NCBI RefSeq assembly: GCF_013343235.1
Contig: NZ_CP040094.1
Span: 7,559,001-7,623,000 of the forward strand
Source: Nostoc sp. TCL240-02
GTDB lineage: Bacteria > Cyanobacteriota > Cyanobacteriia > Cyanobacteriales > Nostocaceae
Direction of reading: 5' to 3'
DNA length: 64,000 nucleotides
Shown in pieces: positions 35,590 through 44,348 of this stretch. Under the pieces are notes generated by a model. The model saw only the letters and a list, made by a program, of their open reading frames with translations. It was not told where the DNA came from and made no database searches. A program made the position numbers and the translations under genes. Each line of letters starts with the position of its first letter. Positions within the stretch are counted from its first letter, which is position 1.

Positions 35590-36519
35590 ATGTTTTTAAC
35601 ACTAAAAAATATGAAAATTTATAAATTGTTAATTAGTTTGCTAGGAGCGATCGCACTCCTAACTACTGCTGGTTATTATTATGTATTTATCTTAGGTGCG
35701 CCGCAACTAGACCCACCCCAAAAAGTCGCAAATACTGGGCTAAAGTTTCAATTAGCCACCTTCAACTCCCAAGCGATGGGTGCAGTCCGCAACTATGGTG
35801 TGATTTTGCCTCCTGATTATGATAAAAATCGGCAAAAGCACTACCCGGTGATATTCTTATTGCACGGTGGTCATGATGATGCTCGTGCTTATGCTGACAA
35901 GTATGCAGTCTTAGATGTACTTCATCAACTTTATCAAAATGGAAAATTACCGCCATCAATTGTAATTACACCTGATGGTAATGATAATCGTGGTTCCAAT
36001 CCTTTATATGACCCCGATTACTTTGATGGGCCGAATGGTAAAATAGGGACTTTAATTGGTTCTGAGTTAGTGCAAGTTATCAAGTCTCGCTACCGCACTT
36101 TAGAAGAACCCCAGTTTTGGGCGCTAGGAGGTCTGTCTTCTGGGGGATGGGGGGCATTTAATATCGGGTTACGCTATCTTAACAACTTCCACATTCTGTT
36201 TAGCCATAGCGGTTACTTTACCGATAATAGCGGTTCACAAAATAGTCCCCAACAAATCGTGCAGCAGCTACCGCCTGAAGATAGGAAGCAATTGCATATT
36301 TACTTGGATGCCGGTTTGAACGATACTAATTTATTGGCTTCTACCAAAGCCTTTAGCGAAACCTTAAATCAATTAGGTATTGCTCACGTATTTTATGCGT
36401 TTCCAGGAGGTCATGGTTTGTCTGGTGCTAATGTAGGCTGGAACTATTTCCACAAGCACCTTAAAGATTCGCTCTCCTATGTAGGGGAACAGTTTAAAAA
36501 ATCAGAAGTTAAAAATTAG
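35590..36519 (+). CDS. Esterase-D-type alpha/beta hydrolase, membrane-anchored (copy 2)
   Basis: This 309-aa protein has an N-terminal membrane anchor (LLISLLGAIALLTTAGYYYV). Its fold is the same as the preceding gene: VIFLLHGGHDDARAYAD, nucleophile in GGLSSGGWGAFN, Asp in YLDAGLNDTN and His in FPGGHGLSGANVGWNYFHKH. ATG 35590 lies very close to GGAGG; ATG 35611 (MKIYKLL) is an alternative. Sequence identity to copy 1 through the core is high by eye, so the pair arose by duplication. Both share orientation with the synthase gene downstream. Confidence 0.8.
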   Translation: MFLTLKNMKIYKLLISLLGAIALLTTAGYYYVFILGAPQLDPPQKVANTGLKFQLATFNSQAMGAVRNYGVILPPDYDKNRQKHYPVIFLLHGGHDDARAYADKYAVLDVLHQLYQNGKLPPSIVITPDGNDNRGSNPLYDPDYFDGPNGKIGTLIGSELVQVIKSRYRTLEEPQFWALGGLSSGGWGAFNIGLRYLNNFHILFSHSGYFTDNSGSQNSPQQIVQQLPPEDRKQLHIYLDAGLNDTNLLASTKAFSETLNQLGIAHVFYAFPGGHGLSGANVGWNYFHKHLKDSLSYVGEQFKKSEVKN

Positions 36520-36546
36520 GAGTTAAGAGTTTTAACGCCAAAAAAA

Positions 36547-36577
36547 ATGACTAATGATTAATAACTAATAACTAATG
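36547..36577. repeat. Heptameric repeat (TAATGAC/TAATAAC) overlapping a start
   Basis: Four or so 7-bp units (ATGACTAATGATTAATAACT...) fill the gap and run into the ATG of the synthase gene at 36575. Confidence 0.65.
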
Positions 36578-38245
36578 AATAATAATTTAAAAATTCAGAT
36601 TGGACTTTGGAGTGCAGCTTTCCTTACTGGTTTAGTGGGAGTAGTAAATTTGTTATCAGCCGTGACACCTAACCTGTATGGACGGAATCACTGGTTGAAA
36701 GAATTTTTACCATTTGAAATTCGTGCCACGGGTCATATATTTGCAGCGCTGACTGGGTTTGTTTTACTTGCACTTGCTACTAACTTATTACGCCGAAAAA
36801 GAATCGCCTGGTTATTAACTATTGCTTTACTAGTAATTTCCATTTTCAGCCATTTACTCAAGGGATTGGACTATGAAGAAAGTCTCCTCTCTGGAGTTTT
36901 ACTGGTGCAATTAATCTTGATGCGCCATTTTTTTACGGCACAATCAGACCGTCCTTCGATTGCGCGGGGAGTTAGAGTACTGATAGGTGCTTTATTATTT
37001 ACCCTGGCATACGGAACTATTGGATTTTACTTATTAGACGGCAAATTTTCAGAAAATTTTAATTGGCGAGAAGCTTTAGTTCAGACTTTAGCGATGTTCT
37101 TCACTGAGGATAATTGGGGATTACAACCAAAGAGCCGATTTGGAGAATTTTTTGCTAATTCTATCTATATTATTGCCGCAGTTACTATTACCTATGCAAT
37201 AGTAATGTTATTGCAACCTGTGTTTTGGCGTAATCTAGCAACGCCAAAAGAGCGCCAAAGAGCTAAAGAAATTGTCGAGCAATATGGGCGTTCTTCTTTA
37301 GCAGCGATCGCACTCTTAAATGACAAGAGTTATTATTTTAGCCCTACTGGTAATAGTGTAATAGCTTATGTTCCCAAAGGCAGGGGTGCGATCGCATTAG
37401 GAGATCCCATTGGCCCCATTGAAGACCGCCAAGAGACAATTGTTGCTTTCTGGCAGTTTTGCCAGCGCAATGACTGGTATCCAGGCTTTTACCAAACTTT
37501 GCCCGATGACGTTGAGCTTTACAAATCATTGGGATTTAAGGTACTCAAAATTGGAGAAGAAGCGATCGTTGACCTAAAAAGTTTTACATTACAAGGTAAA
37601 GCTGGTAAAAACTTTAGACCATCAATCAGTCGTTTAACTAAACTAGGATACCGAATCGAGTTTTACCAACCACCCATTGCTGATACTTTGTTGCACCTCC
37701 TCAAACCTGTGAGTGATGAATGGCTAAAGATGGTACAAGGTTCGGAAAAACAATTTTCTTTGGGCTGGTTTGACGAAGCTTATCTGCGAGAGTGCGAGAT
37801 TGCTGTGGTGCATACTCCCGAAGGTAACATCAGCGCCTTTGCCAACATTCTCCGGGAGTACCAACTTAATGAAGCAACTATTGACATGATGCGACATCGC
37901 TCATCTCTTGAGAATGGGACGATGGACTTTCTATTTATTTCTCTGCTTCAGCATTTTAAAGAGGGTGGTTACGACAGCTTTAATTTCGGTCTTTCTGCCC
38001 TGGCGGGAGTTGGAGACAACCCAGAATCACGCCGCTTAGAGAGAGTCTTGCACTATCTTTACGAGCATTTGAATCGCTTCTACAACTTCAAGGGGCTGCA
38101 CGCCTACAAAGACAAGTTCCGCCCCAGTTGGGAACCGCGTTATTTAGTTTACCCCAGTTTAGCTGCCTTACCAGATGTAGTTGTAGCATTGATTCGCGCA
38201 GATTCAGGCGATCGCCTTTTTGATTATTTTAAACCCGGAGCCTAA
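36575..38245 (+). CDS. MprF-like phosphatidylglycerol aminoacyltransferase domain protein
   Basis: This 556-aa protein has about six N-terminal membrane helices (1-215), then the DUF2156 tandem GNAT-like synthase domain of MprF. Characteristic blocks are FSPTGNSVIAYV, ALGDPIGP, FCQRNDWYPGFYQTLPDD, KNFRPSISRLTK, ATIDMMRHR, FNFGLSALAGVG and HAYKDKFRPSWEPRYLVYP. It would move an amino acid from aminoacyl-tRNA to phosphatidylglycerol, lowering surface charge. Its flippase partner appears to be the separate gene at 33417. The amino acid used (Lys, Ala or other) cannot be told from sequence. Confidence 0.85.
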   Translation: MNNNLKIQIGLWSAAFLTGLVGVVNLLSAVTPNLYGRNHWLKEFLPFEIRATGHIFAALTGFVLLALATNLLRRKRIAWLLTIALLVISIFSHLLKGLDYEESLLSGVLLVQLILMRHFFTAQSDRPSIARGVRVLIGALLFTLAYGTIGFYLLDGKFSENFNWREALVQTLAMFFTEDNWGLQPKSRFGEFFANSIYIIAAVTITYAIVMLLQPVFWRNLATPKERQRAKEIVEQYGRSSLAAIALLNDKSYYFSPTGNSVIAYVPKGRGAIALGDPIGPIEDRQETIVAFWQFCQRNDWYPGFYQTLPDDVELYKSLGFKVLKIGEEAIVDLKSFTLQGKAGKNFRPSISRLTKLGYRIEFYQPPIADTLLHLLKPVSDEWLKMVQGSEKQFSLGWFDEAYLRECEIAVVHTPEGNISAFANILREYQLNEATIDMMRHRSSLENGTMDFLFISLLQHFKEGGYDSFNFGLSALAGVGDNPESRRLERVLHYLYEHLNRFYNFKGLHAYKDKFRPSWEPRYLVYPSLAALPDVVVALIRADSGDRLFDYFKPGA

Positions 38246-38604
38246 AAACATCTATTCTGGCATTAACCCCATAACACCTCATTCTAAGGCGATATTTACG
38301 ATCGACTCGCCTACACAAATTGACATTTTTATGATACAATTGTACTATAAAAGCATGAATATCTCGTGAGTATGTAACGCTAAGTCTGACAGGAAATGTC
38401 CAAAGTTTGTCATAACTGAATCCCCATAGTAGTTAGTACACTGAGGCCAAAATTTCCCTTACCTTGAACGAGGGGCAAAATCTCCTTGTCTTTATTTGGC
38501 ATCAATTTATTTTGTGTTTGTCCTTGAAGTTTTCACGGTTGGAAGAACTTATTAGAAACCGTGGCTTTAACAGACTTATTGACCTTTAGATGGAAGGTGA
38601 AAAT
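38246..38604. other. Promoter and long leader region
   Basis: It contains a strong sigma-70-like promoter (38320-38348) followed by about 250 bases of leader. A CACGGTT/AACCGTG hairpin lies at about 38535-38566. Confidence 0.5.
38320..38348 (+). promoter_or_regulatory. Sigma-70-type promoter
   Basis: TTGACA at 38320-38325, a 17-bp spacer and TACTAT at 38343-38348. This is an almost consensus promoter for the gene at 38605, implying a 5' leader of about 250 nt. Confidence 0.65.
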
Positions 38605-39996
38605 ATGAGGAATAATCAAATTTCTCTGCCAGAACTCATCAAATTTTTTGCAGAATATCGCAACAATATCATCATTAATATTAAGCACCTGCAAGAAAAT
38701 TATCAAAGAACAGGTATCAAGCGCGTTAAAGGTGTGAGAGACGAAAAAGGGGAACTTTTACAACCTTGGTTGCAAACAGAATATATAGATAATGCTGAGT
38801 ATGCTGGTATGGGCGAGTTTCAATTTAACCGCAATACCGCTACTATCAATATGCTTATCAAGCGGAAAGTCAAACTTACCAAATCTGAAGATAAAACCCC
38901 TACTCTTGAGGTAGCAGGTTTGCTAGTAAATGACCTCAATAGCTTTAATAACTACACGATTGTAAGTGACGGTAAAATAAATATAAAGTCTTTACAAGTC
39001 AAAATTAGTAGTAAAAAAGCTTTTGATTGGCTCAAAGAAAAGTGTGTGTTAGATGCAGAAGATTTTGACTTTCATGCTGAATATACCATCCAGCTAGATA
39101 ACTTACCGCTTGTCGCTGCGAATAGTCATTACAGTAGTATTGATGGACTATTCAATCAACTTGCAGAACTTAAAGTACTTAGTAGTATTATTTCTGCTTA
39201 CTTGAAAAAGGAGTCAGAGATATTTATAGCGCCACAGTTAGATGAGTTTAAAAAGCACTATCTATCTAAAAATACTTACATCAATTTCCCTACAACTAAT
39301 GAATACACTAATATCCACGAAGCTTTAGTTAATGGTACTCTTGATTCCAGATTGAGTTATAAAATCGATATCGGCAGTCAAGATATTCTCAACTTGAGTA
39401 AGTTCCCTTCGGCTAATAAATTTCTGAATAGAATGTATCGTCTTTATGATAAAGACAGTGGAGAAATTATCATAAAGCCGAATTGTGAGATGGTATTTAA
39501 TGAAAATCTCGCTGTTAGGCATCGGTTACTGTCATCACGTACCAAGATTACGAAAGTTGACGAATTTATGAAACCTATTTTCGATGATTTTCTTGGGCTT
39601 GAGCAAAATGGCGTAGTTGTAGATATTTTGAAGAAAGTTGATGCTGATATTTTGGCGCAGTTATTTCAGGATAGACAAACTGGTAAGCAAATCAGCAAAC
39701 AAGAAATGGTTGCAGCTTTGAGCGCAGCGAATACCAAGCTAGAGAAATATGTAGAAAATATCTACCAAGATAAGATTTCTCCTTTGGTATTTTACATTGG
39801 TTGTACTGGATTATTGCCAGATCAAATAAAAGCAAAACCCATGACTGCTGAAGAAGCTGCTGCTAAATATCCAAATTTGCAGTTTTTTAAAAATGAGCAA
39901 GAAGGCACTTTTTTTGCAGTTGGCGATAATATTATCAGCATCTATGCTAAGACTGAATATTACAGCAAACTTATTTCTGTCGGTATAGATAATTAG
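38605..39996 (+). CDS. Protein of unknown function (463 aa)
   Basis: The start is taken as ATG 38605, preceded by GGAAGGTGAAAAT; ATG 38590 is also in frame. It begins MRNNQISLPELIKFFAEYRN. No signal peptide, membrane helix or known motif is seen. The N-terminal half alternates beta strands with basic segments (TINMLIKRKVKLTKSED). The C-terminal third is helical (AQLFQDRQTGKQISKQEMVA), ending in a hydrophobic strand. It is AT-rich and lacks GCGATCGC sites, so it may be a recent arrival. A terminator hairpin follows at 40039. Confidence 0.5.
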   Translation: MRNNQISLPELIKFFAEYRNNIIINIKHLQENYQRTGIKRVKGVRDEKGELLQPWLQTEYIDNAEYAGMGEFQFNRNTATINMLIKRKVKLTKSEDKTPTLEVAGLLVNDLNSFNNYTIVSDGKINIKSLQVKISSKKAFDWLKEKCVLDAEDFDFHAEYTIQLDNLPLVAANSHYSSIDGLFNQLAELKVLSSIISAYLKKESEIFIAPQLDEFKKHYLSKNTYINFPTTNEYTNIHEALVNGTLDSRLSYKIDIGSQDILNLSKFPSANKFLNRMYRLYDKDSGEIIIKPNCEMVFNENLAVRHRLLSSRTKITKVDEFMKPIFDDFLGLEQNGVVVDILKKVDADILAQLFQDRQTGKQISKQEMVAALSAANTKLEKYVENIYQDKISPLVFYIGCTGLLPDQIKAKPMTAEEAAAKYPNLQFFKNEQEGTFFAVGDNIISIYAKTEYYSKLISVGIDN

Positions 39997-40038
39997 GTTG
40001 CATATACAAATCAAATCAGATTGGTATATGCAAGTATT

Positions 40039-40071
40039 AGAACCCCGACTTCTTTGAGAAGTTGGGGTTCT
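40039..40071 (+). terminator. GAACCCCGACTTCTT-type hairpin
   Basis: AGAACCCCGACTTCT/AGAAGTTGGGGTTCT stem followed by TGTCTCTC, 43 bp past the 38605 gene. It belongs to the dispersed hairpin family. Confidence 0.65.
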
Positions 40072-40102
40072 TGTCTCTCATGGATGATTCAGGATTAAAC
40101 TA

Positions 40103-40349
40103 AAAACATCTAATTTGCATAATCCAATTAAATATAACTCTTGTGGGGTGAACATCCTGCCCGCCCAGTATATGCAAGTTTATTTGTGGAACAGCTTACT
40201 ATAAGAATTACATGGATTATTTTGGTGATGACCATCTACGTAACAAAATACAAGTAGTATAAATTTTATCAAAATAACATAATCAGGCGGGCAAGATGCC
40301 CAACTTACAAGATATTGAGAAAATTTTAATCTGCAAATTAGATGTGTTT
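40103..40349. mobile_element. MITE-like element with long terminal inverted repeats and TA target duplication
   Basis: The ends AAAACATCTAATTTGCA and TGCAAATTAGATGTGTTT are inverted repeats (14 bp perfect core). Pairing continues inward through TCTTGT and CATCCTGCCCGCC/GGCGGGCAAGATG, giving arms of about 65 nt. TA flanks both ends (40101-40102 and 40350-40351). No ORF is inside. This fits a MITE mobilised by an IS630-type transposase. Confidence 0.7.
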
Positions 40350-40485
40350 TAGCTTACATCACGTTGCAAAGTTAATTTTATTACCTGCAATAGCAATAGA
40401 TTTACTAATAATCTTTAAGAAAATTATGCATATATCAACTTCAATGAGACAATCTGACCTAATCTTCTCAACCTAAAGGAAGACA

Positions 40486-40761
40486 ATGAACGATCGCACA
40501 AAGGCTCTCCAGGCTCTCGCGGCTGAACGTTGGCGAGTATCCCTGATTCTCAGTGGAGCCATGATGTTTATTTACTTTGGCTTTATCTTACTAATCGCAT
40601 TCAATAAGCCTCTATTGGGGTCATTAGTAGTTCCTGGCCTAAGCCTGGGAATTTTATTAGGGGCACTGGTAATTGTCTCAGCATGGGTATTAATTTTTAT
40701 CTACGTGCGTTGGGCAAATAGCAGTTACGACGATCAAATCGCCAGGCTGACACGCAAGTGA
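40486..40761 (+). CDS. DUF485 small membrane protein (YjcH-like)
   Basis: This 91-aa protein has two membrane helices (SLILSGAMMFIYFGFILLIA and GILLGALVIVSAWVLIFIYV) and a charged C-terminal end. DUF485 proteins are almost always encoded next to ActP-type acetate symporters and are thought to help their assembly or function. Here actP follows 206 bp downstream, separated by a dispersed repeat. Confidence 0.85.
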   Translation: MNDRTKALQALAAERWRVSLILSGAMMFIYFGFILLIAFNKPLLGSLVVPGLSLGILLGALVIVSAWVLIFIYVRWANSSYDDQIARLTRK

Positions 40762-40905
40762 AAATTGGGAATGGGGAATTGGGAATGGAGAATTGGGCAT
40801 TGGAGACAAGGAAGAGGGGGGAGACAAGGGAGAAGCTTGAATAATTCTTCCCTTGTCCTCCCTGTCTCCCTGCTCCCTTCCCCCTGCCCCTCTGCCTCTT
40901 GTGCC
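40760..40905. repeat. Dispersed purine/pyrimidine palindromic element, copy 3
   Basis: GACAAGGAAGAGGGGGGAGA, a TTGAATAATTC core, then CTTCCCTTGTCCTCCCTGTC. It separates the DUF485 and actP genes and shares its layout with 7692-7850 and 16545-16670. Confidence 0.6.
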
Positions 40906-40967
40906 CAATGCCCAGTAGCTATTAGCAATTTCTAGTCCAAAATCCAAAATTACTAAACCAAAAAAGC

Positions 40968-42536
40968 ATGAATAGTGTGTGGTTGGATCTGCCATTAGCG
41001 GCGGATATTACCAGTCTGGGTAAATTTAACCCGTTAGCGATCGCTTTCTTCTTTCTGTTTGTTGTCAGTTCTTTAGGCATTACCTTTTGGGCGGCAAAGC
41101 TTACCAAAAATACCGCCCACTTCTATACAGCTGGCGGCAAAATCAGCGGTTTCCAAAATGGGCTAGCCCTAGCAGGAGACTTTATGAGTGCAGCAAGCTT
41201 TTTAGGTATCGCTGGACTGGTTGCACTCAACGGCTTTGACGGCTTAATTTATTCTATTGGCTTCCTGGTGGGCTGGCCGATTGTGATGTTTTTGATTGCG
41301 GAACCACTACGTAACTTAGGCAAATACACCTTTGCCGATGTAGTGGCTTATCGCTTACAACAAAAACCAGTCCGCATCGCATCTGCCATTGGAACGCTGG
41401 CAGTGATTAGCTTTTACTTAATTGCCCAGATGGTAGGGGCTGGGGAGCTGATTAAACTGCTGTTTGGCTTTGATTATGAATTAGCCGTGGTCATCGTTGG
41501 TTGTGTGATGATGGCCTATGTGATTTTTGGTGGGATGATTGCCACCACTTGGGTGCAAATTATTAAAGCAGTTCTGTTGCTCGGCGGAACCATCTTGCTA
41601 GCTATTTTGGTATTGGCACGATTTGGTTTTAACCCACTTGCTCTTTTCGCTGCGGCCGCAGATAAATATACAGGTGTATTAGCTCCAGGTAAACAGGTTT
41701 CCGATCCCTTTGATGCCATCTCCTTGGGAATGTCGTTGATGTTCGGCACTGCCGGATTACCCCACATCCTGATGCGTTTTTACACAGTACCAGACGCTAA
41801 AGCAGCACGGCTTTCTGTTACTTACGCTACAGCTATTATTGGCGTTTTTTATCTCCTTACCTTCATCCTGGGCTTTGGAGCGATGGTGCTAGTAGGGCAA
41901 GATGCCATCAAGCAAATTGGGACTGGTGGTAACATGGCTGCACCGATGTTGGCAGAATTTCTCGGTGGTGATGCTTTCTTAGGCTTTATTTCTGCTGTTT
42001 CCTTTGCAACGATTTTGGCGGTTGTAGCGGGTTTGACACTTTCAGGAGCGGCTGCACTGTCTCATGATTTGTGGGTGAACGTGGTGCGATCGGGTCATGC
42101 TGACGAGTCAGAACAACTAAAGGTAGCTCGCGGTGCGACAATGATGTTGGGGTTAGTGGCGATATTTCTAGGTATTTTGTTTAAAGGGCAAAACGTCGCT
42201 TATATGGTAGGTTTAGCATTTGCGATCGCAGCTAGTGCCAACTTCCCAGCGTTGTTACTATCAATGCTTTGGCGACGCTTTACCACTAGCGGGGCAGTTG
42301 CAAGTATGTTAGTCGGTACTTTCTCCTCGTTACTGCTGATTTATTTATCACCTACTATTCAGGTGACAATTCTCAAGCACGCTTCTGCACCTTTCCCACT
42401 GAAAAATCCGGGATTAGTTACTATTCCCCTAGCGTTTATTGTGGCGATTGTTGTTTCACTATTGACTACTGAACAGCAGGCACAGGAAAAATTTGCGGAA
42501 GTTGAGGATCGCATCCACATTGGTTCTGGTATGTGA
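40968..42536 (+). CDS. actP: Cation/acetate symporter (SSS family)
   Basis: This 522-aa protein has about 13 membrane helices and is a sodium-solute symporter of the ActP branch. Family blocks include [47 protein letters not shown] and [20 protein letters not shown]. It takes up acetate or similar short monocarboxylates with a cation. The DUF485 partner upstream supports the call. A purine-rich hairpin at 42581-42644 follows. Confidence 0.9.
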   Translation: MNSVWLDLPLAADITSLGKFNPLAIAFFFLFVVSSLGITFWAAKLTKNTAHFYTAGGKISGFQNGLALAGDFMSAASFLGIAGLVALNGFDGLIYSIGFLVGWPIVMFLIAEPLRNLGKYTFADVVAYRLQQKPVRIASAIGTLAVISFYLIAQMVGAGELIKLLFGFDYELAVVIVGCVMMAYVIFGGMIATTWVQIIKAVLLLGGTILLAILVLARFGFNPLALFAAAADKYTGVLAPGKQVSDPFDAISLGMSLMFGTAGLPHILMRFYTVPDAKAARLSVTYATAIIGVFYLLTFILGFGAMVLVGQDAIKQIGTGGNMAAPMLAEFLGGDAFLGFISAVSFATILAVVAGLTLSGAAALSHDLWVNVVRSGHADESEQLKVARGATMMLGLVAIFLGILFKGQNVAYMVGLAFAIAASANFPALLLSMLWRRFTTSGAVASMLVGTFSSLLLIYLSPTIQVTILKHASAPFPLKNPGLVTIPLAFIVAIVVSLLTTEQQAQEKFAEVEDRIHIGSGM

Positions 42537-42857
42537 TTTTGTCACGTTGCCAATTTTGTCATTAGACTTCTTGCAGAAGTGGGGAAAGGGGAAGGGGTAA
42601 AAGGGTAAGGGATGAAATTTCCCCTTACCCTTTTATCTTTCCCCGACATCTTGGCATTTGTTGCTTTTGCAAGATGTCTATTGTTCATTACAAATATTAA
42701 TATTGCAAAGTTATTTTTTTGTAACAAAAATCAGGCATTTGGTATCCGAGATAACTTTTTACTAGTAAACTATCGCACTATCATCACACTTTAAAGTTTG
42801 ATATTGTCAGCTTTCTATTAAGTTAGTTGATTCATCAAGAGGAAAATTCATAAAGAT
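42537..42857. other. actP-urtA spacer
   Basis: It contains the hairpin at 42581-42644 and a palindrome TTTACTAGTAAA at about 42759-42771. urt operons are NtcA-controlled in Anabaena, but I find no exact GTA-N8-TAC site here; GTATCCGAGATAAC is the nearest. Confidence 0.5.
42581..42644. terminator. Long purine/pyrimidine hairpin after actP
   Basis: GGGGAAA...AAAAGGGTAAGGG pairs with CCCCTTACCCTTTT...TTTCCCC. A probable terminator 45 bp past actP, and perhaps another dispersed repeat. Confidence 0.6.
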
Positions 42858-44171
42858 ATGAGAAGACAATTTAACAGACGTAAGTTTTTGATCTACGGTT
42901 CTCTAACTTTCGGAAGCAGCTTTTTTATCAAAGCTTGTGCGAATAATTCCCCAACCACTACAGAGACAGTTGCACCTCCTACTGCAACTCCTGCTGCTGC
43001 TACTGCTGGTAACACCATCAAAGTAGGTATTTTGCACTCTCTGAGTGGTACGATGTCTATTAGTGAAAAAAGTGTTGTTGATGCTGAAAAATTAGCAATC
43101 AAAGAAATTAATGCTGCTGGTGGTGTTTTAGGTAAACAAATTGAAGCAATTACCGAAGATGGTGCTTCTAACTGGGATACTTTTAGAGAAAAGGCAACTA
43201 AGCTAATCGATCAAGATAAAGTTGCTGTAGTTTTTGGTTGTTGGACTTCTGCTAGCCGTAAGAATGTCAAGCCAGTATTCGAAAGCAAAAATCACATGCT
43301 CTGGTATCCTGTGCAGTATGAAGGGCAAGAGTGTTCTAAAAATATTTTCTACACTGGTGCAGCACCAAATCAACAAATTGAACCATCTGTTGATTGGTTG
43401 TTAAAAAATAAGGGTAAAGAATTCTTTTTAGTTGGCTCTGACTATGTTTTTCCCCGCACTGCTAACACAATTATTAAAGCCCAATTAGAAGCTTTAGGCG
43501 GAAAAACAGTTGGTGAAGATTATTTACCTCTTGGCAATACAGAAGTTACGCCTATCATTACGAAAATAAAACAAAATTTGCCCAATGGTGGCGTGATTTA
43601 TAACACCCTGAATGGTGATAGTAATGTCGCTTTTTTCAAACAATTAAAAGGGGCTGGATTGACACCAGATAAATATCCCTCTATGTCTGTCAGTATTGCT
43701 GAAGAAGAAGTCAAAGCAATTGGTGTAGAGTATCTCAAAGGTCATTACGCAGCTTGGAACTATTTCCAAACAGTAGATACGCCTGCTAACAAAAAGTTTG
43801 TTGCCGCTTTCAAGAAAGAGTATGGTGAAAATCGCGTGACAAATGACCCTATGGAAGCATCATATATTGCAGTGTATTTGTGGAAGCAAGCAGTAGAAAA
43901 AGCTGGGACTACAGACATAGCTAAAGTCAGCGCTGCGGCTTATGGGCAAACTCTAGATGCGCCTGAAGGTAAAGTGACAATGGATGCCAATCATCACATC
44001 TCCAAAATTGTGCGGATTGGTCAAGTTAGACAAGATGGTTTGTTTGATATTGTCTATGCTACTCCTGCACCAGTTGAGCCAGTTCCTTGGAATCAATTTG
44101 TCAAAGAGACTAAAGGGTTTGCTTGTGATTGGACTGACCCAGCGAAGGGTGGTAAATACAAGAAAGTTTAA
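42858..44171 (+). CDS. urtA: Urea ABC transporter substrate-binding protein UrtA
   Basis: This 437-aa protein has a twin-arginine-like start (NRRKFLIYGSLTFGSSFFIKAC) with a lipobox Cys. It then has the FmdD/AmiC-type periplasmic binding fold of UrtA (VGILHSLSGTMSISEKS, ITEDGASNWDTFREKA, CWTSASRKNVKPVFE, MLWYPVQYEGQE). It captures urea at sub-micromolar levels for UrtBCDE. It heads the urt operon, which later in the window is interrupted between urtD and urtE. Hairpins at 44217-44245 follow, probably keeping UrtA in excess over the membrane parts. Confidence 0.95.
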   Translation: MRRQFNRRKFLIYGSLTFGSSFFIKACANNSPTTTETVAPPTATPAAATAGNTIKVGILHSLSGTMSISEKSVVDAEKLAIKEINAAGGVLGKQIEAITEDGASNWDTFREKATKLIDQDKVAVVFGCWTSASRKNVKPVFESKNHMLWYPVQYEGQECSKNIFYTGAAPNQQIEPSVDWLLKNKGKEFFLVGSDYVFPRTANTIIKAQLEALGGKTVGEDYLPLGNTEVTPIITKIKQNLPNGGVIYNTLNGDSNVAFFKQLKGAGLTPDKYPSMSVSIAEEEVKAIGVEYLKGHYAAWNYFQTVDTPANKKFVAAFKKEYGENRVTNDPMEASYIAVYLWKQAVEKAGTTDIAKVSAAAYGQTLDAPEGKVTMDANHHISKIVRIGQVRQDGLFDIVYATPAPVEPVPWNQFVKETKGFACDWTDPAKGGKYKKV

Positions 44172-44216
44172 ATAATTCGTAATTAATTACCGATTACTAA
44201 CTCTCAGAAATAGTAG

Positions 44217-44245
44217 GGTGTGTTATGGCTTTAGCCTAACGCACC
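44217..44245 (+). terminator. Hairpin in the urtA-urtB spacer
   Basis: GGTGTGTTA-tGGCTTTAGCC-TAACGCACC forms a stem, and a related GGTGTGTTA...TAACGCACC pair follows at about 44258-44310. Such hairpins after a binding-protein gene often attenuate or stabilise the message. It is also a known style of Nostoc interspersed repeat. Confidence 0.55.
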
Positions 44246-44348
44246 ATTCTTAGGTAAGGGTGTGTTATTTGCTGATATCATAATCTCGAAATGCGCGCGT
44301 AACGCACCATAAGATTATTCTAAATAATGCTGATATTTAGGGGAAAAA

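Larger units (their letters stand above)
39997..40485. other. Spacer with terminator and a MITE-like element
   Basis: It holds a hairpin at 40039-40071 and a 247-bp inverted-repeat element at 40103-40349; otherwise AT-rich. CTAAAGGAAGACA is the RBS for the gene at 40486. Confidence 0.65.

Noticed and set aside
42740..42857. NtcA box upstream of urtA
   Set aside because: urt operons are NtcA targets in Anabaena, but no GTA-N8-TAC sequence was found. GTATCCGAGATAAC is only a near miss.
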